From: Apostichopus japonicus
Lineage: Eukaryota; Echinodermata; Holothuroidea; Aspidochirotida; Stichopodidae
Direction of reading: 5' to 3'
DNA length: 64,000 nt
NCBI RefSeq assembly: GCF_037975245.1
Contig: NC_092573.1
Coordinates: 12,856,001 to 12,920,000, forward strand
The first letter of the stretch is position 1; each line of letters starts with the position of its first letter. Under the pieces are notes generated by a model. That model was not told where the DNA came from. It ran no database searches and saw only the letters and a list, made by a program, of their open reading frames with translations. Positions 35,920-49,171 of the stretch are shown one piece after another. The translations under genes were made by a program, and so were the position numbers.

Positions 35920-38900
35920 GTGAGTGGCCTAGCCTGTAAATAAATTTATAGTCTAGGCCCTAGGCTAGTATAGCCTATAGGTAGGCATAGCCAGACTGAG
36001 AGTGCACTCTAGCCTAACAATAACATTAATGACTAACACTGGCCTTATTTTAAACTCAAATCTGAGTAACACTAACACTAAGGTTTTTCTTCTAATTCCC
36101 AAAACATAGATCAAACCTATGAGTATGACTATGAAAAAACAGTGTTGTAAGTTGTGGTCCCAATTCATTCCCACTCCAAGCTTCCACTCTGCAAGGAGTA
36201 ATGACCAGTAAACTTTCATTGAAGATTAAATGTGGACAGCTTGCTTAGTGTAGCGACATAGCCTAATTTGTTACAGAATTTATTACTGTGAAAACATTCA
36301 CTTCTTAGTGTAATGAAGTAGTCCTCTAGGCTATGTACAGTTTTTTGGGAAAGTAAAGTGATTGTATGTGCTACAAACAGATTGCAACAAAATGTTTCAT
36401 GTCACTAATAATTCTACAAATATGAATTTCCATAACAGAGAGCAAAAATGCCCAGCAAGCAACCTCCAGACCACTTAATCCTGGAACGCAGAAAACGGGA
36501 TGACATGAGAGAGGAAGCAGTGGCAGTTACAAAATACAATGCTTTGTGTGATTTAAAAAACGACTGGGAACAAATCACTGACAGACGGATTCTACAAAAT
36601 ACCGTCAAGAGAAGAGTGAAAGGTCTACTGCAGAATGAAGAATTTGCCCTAGAGGATAGACGACAAAAGTGAGTAACGTTTTAATAATGATAGTTCTAGT
36701 GAAAACTCAGGACTTCACATTCAATATTTTGAGTAGAGCATTGATAATTTGAAGTAAAATTTGTTCCTTATGGCCGAAATTGTTTGTACAACTTGCGGAA
36801 AAGATAAAGTGACTTAGTTTATTGTAAGATAAATATTGATGTATGGTATGTTCATTGGTTTTATGTTTGATAATTTACTTAATATCTAAAGCAAAAACTA
36901 TGAACTTTATCCTACTTAAATTTGAGCCACAAGTCATTCTGAGCTACCTGTATCCATACATGTGGCAAATAAGATTGGGAACAAAGGCTAATGAATTACT
37001 TGCACCATTAACTACTGAAATTCTGTGGGAACTGCAGTCATTTCCATCTTTTTTTCACTCTCCTTTAGGCTAAAGGAGCTTCTTGCTGAAGAAGAAGAGC
37101 TGTACATGATGGAGATGGAAGCTGGAGAGGAGACACAGCTAGAGAGGCAAGCCAAGATGAGAGAAAGGGCTAAAAGTCTGAAGGAGAAGCGAGAACAAGA
37201 GAGACTCCAGTTGGTAGCAGAGAAGATGGACCAAAGATGGAGGTAGTGTAATCGTTCTGTTTTATGCAGTGTATAGTGTTGAAGGGTATAAAGAGATAAA
37301 AGTAGTATTGAAGTTCAAGGGGACATGTTACAGTATGTACATGCCTTCCTTAAAGAAGGAAAAGAAACACTACTATTTAAAAAAGAAAAGATACCACACA
37401 ATTGAATAAATAAAGAAGTAATAAAGACAACAACACAGTGAGTGGGAAAAGAACATGATAGGATCATGGATATCACAGAGTATGGTCAGCAGTCAGCAAA
37501 TGAGGTAATTAATTAGTGTAACAGATGCCCTGGGCATGTTTCTTTTGTTTTATGTAAACTATGCCAGATTGTAGTTGAAGGTTAACTTATACTGACTTGA
37601 GATATTTATGTTAATAAAACACAACTTTGATCATTAAAAGTAAAGTATACAGTCATGTACTGTGGGTCTGTGTAGTGCAGTTGGGTTGCAAGGATCAGTC
37701 TTTATCAACAAGAGGCAGCATTAAGTCAAAAATAAATCATTTATCAGACAAAATGTTTAGTTCTGCGTGGCTATAAAACAACTGTTCAAGTTATTTAGCA
37801 GATCGATTCAACTTTTACTAGAGTGCAACTTTTACTAGAGACACAAAGGTGAAAAATAATTATATAGATAAAAAAATTCTTCTTTGTGATTAAGTAATTG
37901 GAATACTTTAAAATGCTTTGCATCTTGTCTAGAGTACCACCTTATATCAAATCATGTAGCACTATAAGACCAAGTCATTATAAAGATTTGGTGGGCATGG
38001 CTTTAATATCCGTAGATGTACTAGAAGGATATGATTTTAACAGTCTCTTTCAGGCACTTTCTATATGGACCAATATACTATTCAGGGTTTGAACGTAATG
38101 TTTCCTCATCTGGAGCCAAAAATAGGTTTCGAAGAACCCTGGCATACATTTATCATTTTCTTGTATAATTTTATGGACTAAACTTTTTAATTATTAAAGC
38201 TGATTTCCAGTATTACTGAAAATATGTATGTGACATTGGAAGATGATTGTAATCTTTCTATTCTCATTGGTTAATTTCTGATTTGACAGAGAGGAGTGCA
38301 AAGAGCTAAGATTGCAATCTTTCTACTCTCATTGGTCCATTTCTGATTTGACAGAGAGTAGTGCAAAGAGCTTGGATTTTAATCTTTCTATTCTCATTGG
38401 TCAATTCTATTTTACAGAGAGTAGTGCAAAGAGCTAGGATTGTAATCTTTCTATTCTCATTGGTTAATTTCTGATTTGACAGAGAGGGGTGCGAAGAGCT
38501 ACGGGCAACTCTGACTCGACGGCACATGGACGAGGTCTGCATAGAGAGAGGCGAGCAGTTACAGATGAAGGAGGAGAAAATGGCAGAAGATAAAATGTAT
38601 GATAGCTTTTACGCCCAGCAATGGGAGGAAGACAGACAAGCTAAAGCGGCCAGAGAGGAGAGAGAGGCAGCTGAAGCTCATGCAAGAAACAAAGACATGT
38701 TGGATACTCTGCGGATACAGATGGCAGCCGTGCAGGCTAAGAAGGACGAGGAGAAGAGATTGAAGATTGAAGGAGGGCAACTTAGGGTAAGTCATTCATT
38801 TACATAAACAGCACTAACAAACACATGTGTTAGACTCAAAAAAGTGGTAGTTTAATGGTAAAGTATTTTGGTGACATAGCTAGCAAGTGGATTTGCTTAC

Positions 38901-41900
38901 AGACAAAAAGTATTCTCAAATTGATTTTATCCCTTCCGAACATCTTGATATCAACTTTGTCTGTAAACTTGATTTGATTTGTGTTTGACATTTACTTTTG
39001 AAAACAGTCTGAACATGCATGTAGTTGCTACTTTTGGCCACTTATGTAGAAACCTCCAAAGTACTTACTTCAAATAAAATAAGTCTGCAATTGATAAAAC
39101 TGAGACACCCTTACATTTTTCAAGAAATAGTCAAGGTATAATTGTAAAGGTAATTCACAATTAAAGGCAACAATGTTGCTCAGAATTTTTGTTCTAAATA
39201 TAATTTTATTCCCATGCAAATAGTAAATGAGGAATTTTTTTCAAAAGTAAGTTTCTAGTCCCATACTTATGGGAGGGGGATAGGGTTTTTATTGCCCTGT
39301 CCAATATAAAAAAAGGAAACTCAACTTCCCGAACCATCCAACATGGAGAATTGTAATTAGCATATGAAAGCACACCAGAAGATGTGGTCAAACCTTGGTA
39401 CTAAATATGTGCAACGACAGTGAAGGATATCGAGCCTGCCCCAATGAATTAATATTTCAAGGGTTTCTCAGATTGAATAAACTTGCTGTAGGGAAGAAAG
39501 TCTAATTTATTTTGTTGTTGTGTCACAATAAGGCCACAATTCTCCAGCCAGACTGATATTAATGTTCAGACCACAAAGTAATCAATCCAGATATAGCAAG
39601 GAATTTTTCCAATTTTCATTCATGTCTGACCTAGTGTTACAGATTTTTACAGTAGGCCAATAGCTTGCCAAACCTGTCAATGTTCAAGTATTAAGTCATT
39701 CAAAATAGTTGACTTCATAAAGAGTATCTGTCGTTTTCCATCTCTTTACAGAAAGAAGAATCTGAACTGAGGAAGCTCGAGGAGCAGCGGGCACTCCAAG
39801 AGAAGAAAGCTCAGCAGCAAGCCATGAGAGACGGCCTCGATAAGAGCCTGAAAATCAGAGCTCGGCTGAAGGCCAGAGAAATACAAGAAGAACTAGCATT
39901 AGACATGCAAATCTTGGAAAAGCTCCTGGAAGATTCTCGGAATGAAGCCATGGAGATTACCCAGAGAAAAGTAAGATAACCCTCTTTTTTTGCTTCCATT
40001 TGCTTTGTAGAGCAAAAAGAATATCTAGAACTGGTTAGAAGTGTCAGCTAGATAAATGTTATGTAAAGAATGTCAGCAGCTTTTGTGCACAAACACCACC
40101 TCAGTATTTTATGACGAGATATATATGTAGGGTGTTTAATATTGGTATGAAAATGTGACCGCAATTTGACCTGAATTCCTGTGTTTAGGTTGTTGGGCTG
40201 GATGTGAAGTTGATGACAGTAAAATGATGTCACATCTCTAGAAACTTTCCATGTGAATATGTAGCTATAAAGTTTTTTCGTTTTCTTGTTAGTCTTAATT
40301 TTTGCGCCAATAATACCATCATTAGCGATGAACCAAGGAGAAAAGGGGAGAGAAGTGATCAAACTCACTTGTTACTGAGTTTAGTGTACATAATGAAAGT
40401 AAATGGAATCAGATTAGAGAACCTTGCATGTTGCTTTATCAATCACAATTATGAATTAGAAGAAATGTTAATGAAATGTTTGTCAAATACATGATTTCTT
40501 CACGTCCTTATACCCAAACATCAAGTTAAAATAATGTGGAATATCGCTACTAGAGATGAACATCCATCTTTGCTCATCCGGAGAATTTCTAGTTTAATTC
40601 TGGATCAGTTGAGCTACCTAATGCTGAGAATTCAATAACAGGAAAAAGTATAAAAGGAAACAAGGTTAACATAGCATATTAACTCAATATTCTGTCTGAA
40701 CAGAGAATACATCTCGCAAACTGGACAAGGTCAAGAGAGGTAAAGAATGGGATCATTTTCACAAATTCCATCGCTGGTTTCAAAGTTTTTTTGCTTCACT
40801 GGTTGTGCTCCGTTGAGAACCTTGTTTTTGTTTTAAGGGGTACCAAAGAATACATTTATTTGTCCTACAATATTTACATCAATGGAATGTGTCACAGCCT
40901 TTTTACTTTAAGAGCAAAAGGACATAGCTGGTCACCTTCCCCTTGGAGGACCTGAAGGATAGTGATGGGTCTCTGAATAGGAACTCATCTCATGCACTTG
41001 GACCAGTCTTAAAAAAAGAATCAATCCCCTCAATGTGCTTCTTTTTGAAATTATAAAACCCACAGAAAGAAATGCGTGAGGAAGATCAGAGATACCGAGA
41101 ATATTTACAGCAGCAAATGGAGGAGGAGAAGAGATTAGAGAAGGAACTCGATGCAATGATCGAAAGTGAAGTCAAACGGCAGTGGCAGAAACGTCTGGAT
41201 CAGTGGGCGAAAGAGAAGGATGCGAGGAAGAGACTAATGAATGATGTTTTATCTACCAGGAGAAGACAATTGCAAGAAAAAGGTTAGTTATGTCAGACAA
41301 AAATACATCATTTTCCTACCTAGATTCCTTGAAAAATATGTATACGGGATGCCAGATGTGTTCTTTTTTGATGAGAAAAAAAATGAAAGGCATTATTTAT
41401 CTGACCTTCAAATGGCAGAAAACCTTCTGGCAGTTTGCAATTTAGGTTCAGCACTTGTCATCACAAAATATTGATGTTGGGAACTACTGGGTAAGGTTGA
41501 TAGCCACACCTTCTCTTTGGCATCCTTCTCCACCCATCTTAATACTCTTTGGCCCAAAGTAACCATCAAATAATATCAGCAGTAAATGTTGTAAAATTCT
41601 ATTTCCAGCGAGTTAAATAAAAACATTTCAGCCTCCCGCTCATTTCTCAGGCATGTGTCCATTCGTCGATTATTTACTCGTGTCATTATTTTTCGACAGT
41701 CGCCGAAAATGAGAAAGCACAGGCCGTAGCCGCCAAGGAGACGGAGTTGATGCTAGCAGCCATGGAGGAGCATCGACGGCTGGAGGAAGAAAAGAGAGCT
41801 CGCGTATTCCACGAGAACAAGCAGTACGAACAGGATCTGTTGCAACAGGTCAACTTCAGGCTGCGGATGGAGGAGCACGAGAAGGACGAGGATTATCGAG

Positions 41901-42037
41901 AATATCTGAAAGGTTTAGAGACGGAGGCAGAGTACCAGGCCAAGCTAAAGGAAGCTCTAGCTAGACCTAATATCGATAAACTTCATCCATTTAGGAAAGC
42001 TCACATGACCAAACAGGCAGGACAAAAGTTAATGTAG
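35851..42037 (+). CDS. CFAP53: CFAP53 (CCDC11), cilia and flagella associated protein 53, complete
   Basis: Coding exons: 35851-35919, 36439-36668, 37069-37242, 38483-38786, 39752-39970, 41066-41282, 41700-42037. All borders are GT/AG and the phases join without a stop, giving 516 residues (human CFAP53: 514). The product is charged coiled coil almost throughout, rich in E, K, R and Q. Landmarks shared with the family: an N-terminal REFTGPTP motif (human REVKGPTP), LKELLAEEEELY, VAEKMDQRWR, WEEDRQAKAAREEREA, and a C-terminal KLHPFRKAHM (human NIHPMRKACP). CFAP53 is a microtubule inner protein and centriolar satellite protein needed for motile cilia and left-right asymmetry. Start: first in-frame ATG, at the same distance from REF as in human. 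Confidence 0.94.
36439..36668 (+). CDS. CFAP53: CFAP53 coding exon 2
   Basis: Starts RAKMPSKQPPDHLILERRKR and ends EDRRQ plus two bases of a Lys codon. Acceptor ataacag|AGA; donor AA|gtgagt, phase 2. It matches the human segment that begins VRSKPP. Confidence 0.92.
37069..37242 (+). CDS. CFAP53: CFAP53 coding exon 3
   Basis: LKELLAEEEELYMMEMEAGE and onward to VAEKMDQRW. Coiled coil. Acceptor ctttag|G, donor AG|gtagtg, phase 2. Confidence 0.93.
38235..38500 (+). repeat. Four tandem copies of a splice-acceptor unit before CFAP53 exon 4
   Basis: Unit of 63-65 bases: aatctttctattctcattgg, then a pyrimidine stretch, tttgacag and agagxxgtgcxaagagct. The last copy is the real exon start. Confidence 0.93.
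38483..38786 (+). CDS. CFAP53: CFAP53 coding exon 4
   Basis: REGCEELRATLTRRHMDEVC and onward, through YAQQWEEDRQAKAAREEREA, ending EGGQLR. Acceptor ttgacag|A, donor AGG|gtaagt, phase 0. Three decoy copies of the acceptor and the first bases of the exon precede it (AG at 38289, 38354 and 38417). Confidence 0.92.
39752..39970 (+). CDS. CFAP53: CFAP53 coding exon 5
   Basis: KEESELRKLEEQRALQEKKA and onward to EITQRK, 73 codons, coiled coil. Acceptor tttacag|AAA, donor AAA|gtaaga, phase 0 at both ends. Confidence 0.93.
41066..41282 (+). CDS. CFAP53: CFAP53 coding exon 6
   Basis: KEMREEDQRYREYLQQQMEE and onward to RRRQLQEK, 72 codons plus one base. Acceptor ccacag|AAA, donor G|gttagt. It matches human VMCTRKLQVQEK at the exon end (here VLSTRRRQLQEK). 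Confidence 0.92.
41700..42037 (+). CDS. CFAP53: CFAP53 coding exon 7 (terminal)
   Basis: Starts V(split)AENEKAQAVAAKETE and ends FRKAHMTKQAGQKLM with TAG. Acceptor cgacag|TC. GC-richer than its surroundings, as expected for coding sequence here. Confidence 0.93.
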
Positions 42038-42836
42038 TAGAACAATGGGTACTATGCAATCTAAGTCAAATTTGGAGATAGAGTGTTATAATTCCGTCCA
42101 CACGAGTCGATAAGTTAAATGGGCATTAATTGCTTGATAAATCTAACGTTGGATTTGTATTGTACTTTGATGTAAGAAAGAATCAAAGTAATACAGTTGC
42201 CTTGTATTTGTAAGTTTTTCTACTGTCTAGTGTCAAAAATATGTATGTGTAGGGTGGGGATTGGCACTAACCCCCCTCCCATCACCTTCCCACTCCCCCC
42301 CCATTCCCTCCTTCTCCCATGATACCCATGTCATAAAATTGTAATGATGATGAGGTACTTGAGGGTCCACATATTTCAGCCCTATTTGCAAAAGAATGAA
42401 GAAATTAAAACTTGAGGTGTAAACTGTGAACATGTAGAAGGTATCTTTTAAATTAATGGAAACTGAGACTGTGCCCAGTGGATTCTTGTATGCAAGATAG
42501 CTACATAGGGCTACGTTGTCCATAAATAATACCACTCTCCCTTTTTTCAGATCAAATTTCAGAGAAAATGTTCTCCAGTGTTTGGCTAAACTGTCATTAA
42601 TGTTAATGTACGAAATTGTTTGGCAACACTTTCGTTGAAAAACCATATTTTTGCTTGAGGATTTTTTCTTTTCTGCAGAAGAAAGGAAGTTCCCTGCATT
42701 GGTAATAGTTAATGATACCAGAATATAGTAAAGCTTTATAAATCTAATGAATTATTGTACTTTTTGATGATGTTTTTCATATTTCAATAACTAGTAATTT
42801 TTGAATGAATTATTTAAAGTCATCTCAGTTATTGTG

Positions 42837-42842
42837 AATAAA
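42837..42842 (+). terminator. Possible CFAP53 poly(A) signal
   Basis: AATAAA 800 bases after the CFAP53 stop codon, in an AT-rich stretch that fits a 3' UTR. A T-rich stretch follows at 42971-42988. Confidence 0.45.
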
Positions 42843-45298
42843 AAGTTCTGATCTTCAAATTCTTCCCCACATATTGCAGTTTACGATAAGAGAACAGATA
42901 TTTACAGGTGTTGGTAGAATGATGTCAAGTAAAGTGAATAGCTTATTGTATATTTTAAACGTTATCACTTCTATTTTTTTTTCTTTTCATTTTAGTGATG
43001 ATAAAGGTTTATTGTGGAAATACGGAGGAAAAAAATAACTTTCATTAAGTAAATGCCTTACAGTACAATTAAATTCCATATTAATTTCTTCTCCTCTTTG
43101 TGGTGATGAAATTTTGGTGTAATTATTTCAAAACAATTATTATCCTTGTAAATATTAACACAAAATGTGGTATCTAGTTAGTACAATTAAAATACAAGAC
43201 AAGTTCACAACATTGAGTATTACTTACATTATTCTTTGAGCTTTCATTGTTTGGAGTCACACTTTTCAAGAGATGTAGACTTTCTAAAAACGTGTGGTTC
43301 CGGGGGAGGGGGGGGGGGGGAGGTGGTATGGACTGATGCCAGGGAGCTGTCATGATGTAAAATTGGGTAGGTACAGAGTCACTGGTCGTTGTCTGACACT
43401 TGGTATAAATTAGACCACATTTCTGATGTCATCAAGTAACAATGTGTCCATTGACAGGATATTGATGGCAAAAGGGATGCTCAGGTGGATTAAGGTTTGA
43501 TGCCTGGGATGGAGTGGGTTGGGGGGGGGGGGGATTCTGGCACATTCCCTGACAACTTAAAATATCTATGACTGCATTAAGGCATCCAATTTCCCAACAA
43601 TTACTTAACATCCTAAAGGACAAGTCAAGAAAGGGTCATGGACCCTGAAATCGGATTGTTTCCAATTTTAATGATTGTGAGAGAAATCTGGCATAGGTAG
43701 TGTAGCAACATGAAACAGAGGGGAAGCGCTGTGAAATAAGTCATCCATCTTGCAATAAGAAGTGAATAAATTCAAGATAAGAAAGGCTAGCTTTTGATTG
43801 AGAAAGGATTAAACGATACAAAAGTTTGACTTAACAATCTACTGCATTCGTAATATCGATCTGGACCGTGTTAGTTTGTACCAAAAACTCAAATTCTTCA
43901 GACTGGGGATAACCCTTATACAAACTTCTTTTCCTCCTACCCGCTTCCACTCCCCCTCCCCTTGAACTCTCTTTGATTATATCTCGTGACTTTGACATCA
44001 CTGATATCTTCACATCAACCCCCAAAAAAATCAAGAAAAAGTTTATTGTTTGAAATTGTACGTTGTACACAAATCAGTCGTCACACTGTGGTCGAGTGTG
44101 ACTAAAATGTGTCACAGAAAGGGGCTTAACAGTCAAAAGCTAAGTATCAAGTGGTTCAAATTTTCATTCCGAACTGTGGTTCCGACCAGTTCGGATAAAT
44201 GAAGTGTTAATGTAATATATATGTATATACCTCGTCTATCAAACATGACAATACTAATGTAGCGCCGAACAAAGAAAAGGAAAACCAATTCAAAAACCAT
44301 AAAAAAAATCACACCGAAGATCTTTCTATAAACGATTTTTGTTGCCTCTTCATGTTAATTTTCCAAATTACGGGGAAGGGGGTAAGGTCACCTCCCCACT
44401 CCTCCTCCTTGACTTTATTACTAAGGTCAGACCCTCCCCCACCCCACCCGTCCCTTCTTGGAAGTGTACTTGGTTGCATCTCTGGTTACTGCCGTGTGTG
44501 ATGCATTAGTGCTGTACTTACTCTGGTGTGTGATTCTGCTGCAAAATTAGGAACTGAATACAGTAAAATCCCGAGCATGATTGCCTTCATAACAAACAAA
44601 AGCTCCGTAGGTAAACTATTACGAAGGGATGGCGCTGATCAAAAATAGAAGTCTATAAGGATGTCTGTTATAGAATGCCTTTTGGGACAAAATCATTTTG
44701 AACAGGATGTTGTATACTGTTAAAACAATCCCTGTTATCAGTCCAAGTATATATTATTTCAATACTTACTTTAGTTTCTAAGGAATCACTCTTGAAACAG
44801 GTGGGATTCGTCAATGAAAGTGGCTGGACTATTAAATTCACAGAACATTAGTGTAACATACGCCCATTAAAAGCCCTATTGACTTACACACTAAATCACA
44901 AAAGTATTGTGGTTGTTAAGTCTAGATCGAAGTTCTCTCTATAGCTAGACGCTCCACATTACTGGATAGTTGAAAAGTTGGCCTTTCATGACACCATCAA
45001 TTTTCCGTATCATACGACCGTGCAATTTGTTTGCTATCAGAGCCTGAAAATTTCGTCACTTGTAAACAAACGAGTCCTCACTCAGTAGCAAACAATTTTC
45101 GTACGCTGCTCCAGGGAGGCCTAAATGGGTCTTAAAGTGCCTCAATTGACCCAATTTTTGGCAACGCATGTACTTCCATTCATGCTCTTCAACATGCAAT
45201 CCACAAAAAAAAAAACAGATCCTGATTGATAACAAATCAAAAAGATGTTCTCCTATTGCATTTTGGCACTTTTCCTGAAAGGAAACATCCGGGCGGGT

Positions 45299-45300
<2 letters not shown>

Positions 45301-45388
<88 letters not shown>
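45301..45388. repeat. (TA)n microsatellite
   Basis: About 88 bases of uninterrupted TA, just outside the hAT-like element. Confidence 0.97.
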
Positions 45389-45390
<2 letters not shown>

Positions 45391-45804
45391 CGAGGAACGA
45401 GTAGAAATTTTAAGGTATATAATAGCCGAAGTTTCCTGATTAAAAGAAGAAAGTTGAAAATATAAACGAAAGTTTAAAGTATAAAAGTACAAATATAGAG
45501 AAAAATACACTGTCGACATATCAACAAGAATGGAAAAGAGTTGCAAAAAGTCCGTATGGTCGTAAATCTGAGGGGAAAATAGCAAAATTTCGAGATAAAG
45601 TTTTCTATTTATATGTGCCATTTTGGCTACCGTGGAATCTTCTATAAATGTAACATTCTTCATTTTTCCAACGCCACATGTATTGCATGATACCCAGGGG
45701 CGGCGATTTGTTTCAAATATTGGGGGGGGGGGGGGACATTTGCTTGGGTGTAGGCGCGTAGCAACTTTCATACCCCAAATTGTTCGCGCGCTTCGTGATA
45801 TTTC

Positions 45805-46083
<279 letters not shown>

Positions 46084-46140
46084 AGTGGTCCATACTGATA
46101 ATATAAAAGATAAACAAGCGAATATTTTTAACAACGACAT

Positions 46141-46179
46141 ACTGCTATATTTCGGAGTGGTCACCAGTCCATCGTCAGG
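46141..46179 (-). ncRNA. Hammerhead-like core 3' of the Penelope-like fragment
   Basis: The minus strand reads CTGACGA, then TGGACTGGTGACCACTCC able to form a short stem, then GAAA. This is the conserved-core order of hammerhead ribozymes, which Penelope-like elements are known to carry. Stems I and III are not clear by eye. Confidence 0.35.
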
Positions 46180-46251
46180 CAATTGTACAAGATCAATTAA
46201 ATACAAGGGCTAATATTCATCCGAAGACGACAATAGTGATAAGCATGAGTG

Positions 46252-46325
46252 AATTTTTAAACTAGGAATGATTAGAACAACCAGCAAATATTTAAACTAG
46301 GAATGATTAGAACAACCAGCAATAA
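46252..46325 (+). repeat. 37-bp tandem duplication
   Basis: Two near-identical copies of tttaaactaggaatgattag plus aacaaccagcaa. Inside the hAT-like element at 45695-47176. Confidence 0.85.
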
Positions 46326-46351
46326 AAAGTAAATAGGGATTAGAATAGCTC

Positions 46352-46690
46352 CAACCCGTAGCTCGCTACGTTTCTATTTAAGTCAGCATTTAATTCTTTT
46401 ATTAGGAGACTCTCTTTTATCTTCCTCCTGAACCACTGGGGTTCATTACCAATAGCGGCACAATGGTCAACAAAAGTAGGCAGATTATGTTTGTGCGCAG
46501 TACATTGAAGGTTAATAGCGCCTTTCTGACCACCAAAAGAGCTCATCAGATGTTCTTTGAATCTATTCTTAAGCCGTCTATTGGTTTCTCAGACATAAAA
46601 GGAATCACAGTCTGGACAGTTTATCATATACAACATTTTGGCATAATCTAACTTATAAGCATCCGTGAAATTGAACAAAGCAGAATTTTT
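46352..46690 (-). pseudogene. Penelope-like element C-terminal fragment (GIY-YIG domain), broken
   Basis: The minus strand reads MLYMINCPDCDSFYV, a TGA stop at 46591-46589 where GIY-YIG proteins have Gly, then ETNRRLKNRFKEHL, and further on FRRKIKESLLIKELNADLNR. The I-x-C-x-x-C...YV(G)ET-x-R-x-L-K...EH pattern is that of Penelope-like retroelement endonucleases. No reverse transcriptase was seen; the copy is 5'-truncated and broken. Confidence 0.75.
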
Positions 46691-46916
46691 TTGTGCAGAA
46701 AAATTATTTTGATATGAATATTGTCATCACAAAACCCTTTAACTACCTAAAGTCTTAGCGAGTTTATCACTGTTGGGGCCACAGTATGGTAATTTAACAT
46801 AAACAGTATTTTCTTTGGTCTCCCCATGATCAAATTTAATTACAGGACCCATGACCAGTTGTTTTCTTAATTTAGAAAACAACTAAACAAAAGAACAAAA
46901 AACAAAAAAAACAAAA

Positions 46917-46918
<2 letters not shown>

Positions 46919-47006
<88 letters not shown>
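46919..47006. repeat. (AT)n microsatellite
   Basis: About 88 bases of AT inside the hAT-like element. Confidence 0.97.
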
Positions 47007-47009
<3 letters not shown>

Positions 47010-47435
47010 GCGCCGCCGCCGCCAAATATGATTTTGATAAATAATCTCACGCCTTTGTTCTATTTATAGCCACAAAAAAAACTATGCCACCAAATATTGG
47101 GGGATATTAGATACTATATCCCCCCACCTAAAATATTGGGGGACATGTCTCCCCCCCCCCATGATCGCCGCCAATGATGATATCATTAATTCGACTAATG
47201 ATTAACTTAATGACAGCGTTTTGGTGAATAACAAGTAGGCCTATACTAGAACGGCTTACCGCAACAGTGGTAGTTAGGGGAACGATGTGCCGAACCACTT
47301 TTTTTAGGAAGGGAGATGAATAAGGTGTCACGTGATCGAGAGGAATCTCTCTTACGAAAAGTGGTCAATAGACGGTGTTAATATCCAAACCGTTAATTGC
47401 TAAAGGCTTTGTTGCAACTTTTGAAACAATAGACT

Positions 47436-47848
47436 CAGTGGCGGAGCTAGGGGTATTGGTCAAGGGGGGCGAGATTGGTCTGTAGGGCGCTTTCGACACT
47501 ATCAGGGCCGTATATAGATATACAGGTCTGGACACTATCTAAGCGGAGCGCCACCACAGGTTGGCGCGGAGCGTACAGAAATTTTTTGAGTAAAGATACT
47601 TCCTAGATCGCCGGAAATTACCCTTTCCTGGCCTTGCTAATTTGCAAATAAACGAAGAATAAATAGGTGTCATCGCCAACAAAATGTGACAAATGTCAAT
47701 AGGTAGATGAGAACGCAATAAAAAAGTAAATAATCGCGAATAAGTAAAAAGTGGTAAAAAGCTGAGAAGGGCGTCAGCAGTCCATTTGAGTCCGTCAGGG
47801 GGGGGGGGGGGGCATCTGCCCCCTGACTGTATGGACGCTCTGCCGCTG
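47436..47848. mobile_element. hAT-like MITE with 8-bp TSD AATAG(A/C)CT
   Basis: Begins CAGTGGCGGAGCTAGG and ends CTCTGCCGCTG, flanked by aatagact (47428-47435) and aatagcct (47849-47856). 413 bp with a shared-core copy at 47525-47640 and a poly(G) tract at about 47798. Confidence 0.8.
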
Positions 47849-49171
47849 AATAGCCTACATGTAATAATATAGATTGTGGCTATATATATATAGCTACCGT
47901 ACCTATATATTTATTTAATGTATACGTTAGTACACTAGAGAAAGCTTTTGTTGTTGTTGTTGTTTGTTGTAATATTCTATGTAAGTGTGCGGAGGGGAGG
48001 GCTAATTCCCCTGATTTTATGCTGGGCATGGTTGTAGTCCTCCAAAAGTAGTTGGCTATAAATGGGTGCGGCCATGTCCAAGGGACACAAAGAAATATCC
48101 ATTATATATATTACATCAATATTATTTTAGTCCACATAGTATACACATACTGTACATGCACAAGGTTACTGAGAATGTTTCTCTTAAATGAAGACGTTGT
48201 GTCACTCCTGTACTTCTCCTAGCAAAGAGTTTCAAACACTTGAGAAATGTACTTCTCACCTGACGTAAAAGAAAATTGATCTTTTTGGGCGACCCGTATC
48301 GGCCAATTCTAAACAGAATAATTGATTTCGGCTACCCTGGCACTGCGTTTCTGTTCAAAAGCCATTGGCAGAAGGTCGCTCGTTTATCATTGTCAGGGAA
48401 ACCATGTCAATAGGATGTCGATCATCTTTTACAAGAAATTGAAGTATTCGTAACAAGGTATGGAATTCCTTTCTTTATAGCGTTTTTTAATAGAAGATAT
48501 TAGCCCTTTACTTAGGATACTGTTTCAAATGCATCTAAAATTTGCAGTGTTATGGGTAGAGTACCTGCAAATTCTGACTAAGTACCTGTCGTCTAGAACA
48601 ACTTCCGGTATATGGTTGGTTCTGTATTCGGTAGAAAGTAATACGTACATGTGCAATATTATCATTGTGTTGTCAGGCCTAACACTAAGTTACACTACTG
48701 TACATACAAGATGTCAACAACACGGTTTGCTCAGTGACAACAAAGTTTGGCGTTTGGACGTAATATTTTCACTGAGATTTAGGCTTTCAACTCATTTTCG
48801 AGGCGGGATATTAATGACTGACGTAGGAAACACTGCAACGAGTCAAAGTGTGAGTGTTCATATGTGATATCCGTTTCATTAAAACCCTAGGCTACTGTAG
48901 GCGTACAGTAAGTGTACAGAGAAACTGTCATTACAACAGCTGATGCACACAGGCCTCGTTACGCTACATTTTGATGGACAAGATGCTAGAGGTCAACCTA
49001 ACATAAATAAGCACACGGTCATTATAATGGAGAGAACCTGCTTGTCCTTATGCTACTAGATATGGACAGGAAGAAAGGTGTTCTCCAAGCAAGTTGTGTA
49101 GGCCAGTCTTTAGGACTGCATAGCAATTAACATCTAGCCCTAAGTTAGGGATCTAGGCCATGCAAAACTTA

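Noticed and set aside
42233-42646. Open frame of 137 residues on the minus strand
   Set aside because: It lies in the CFAP53 3' UTR on the opposite strand, with low-complexity proline and glycine stretches and no motif.
48529-48867. Open frame of 112 residues on the plus strand
   Set aside because: No recognisable domain, no exon signals that fit and ordinary AT-rich composition. Expected by chance in 64 kb.
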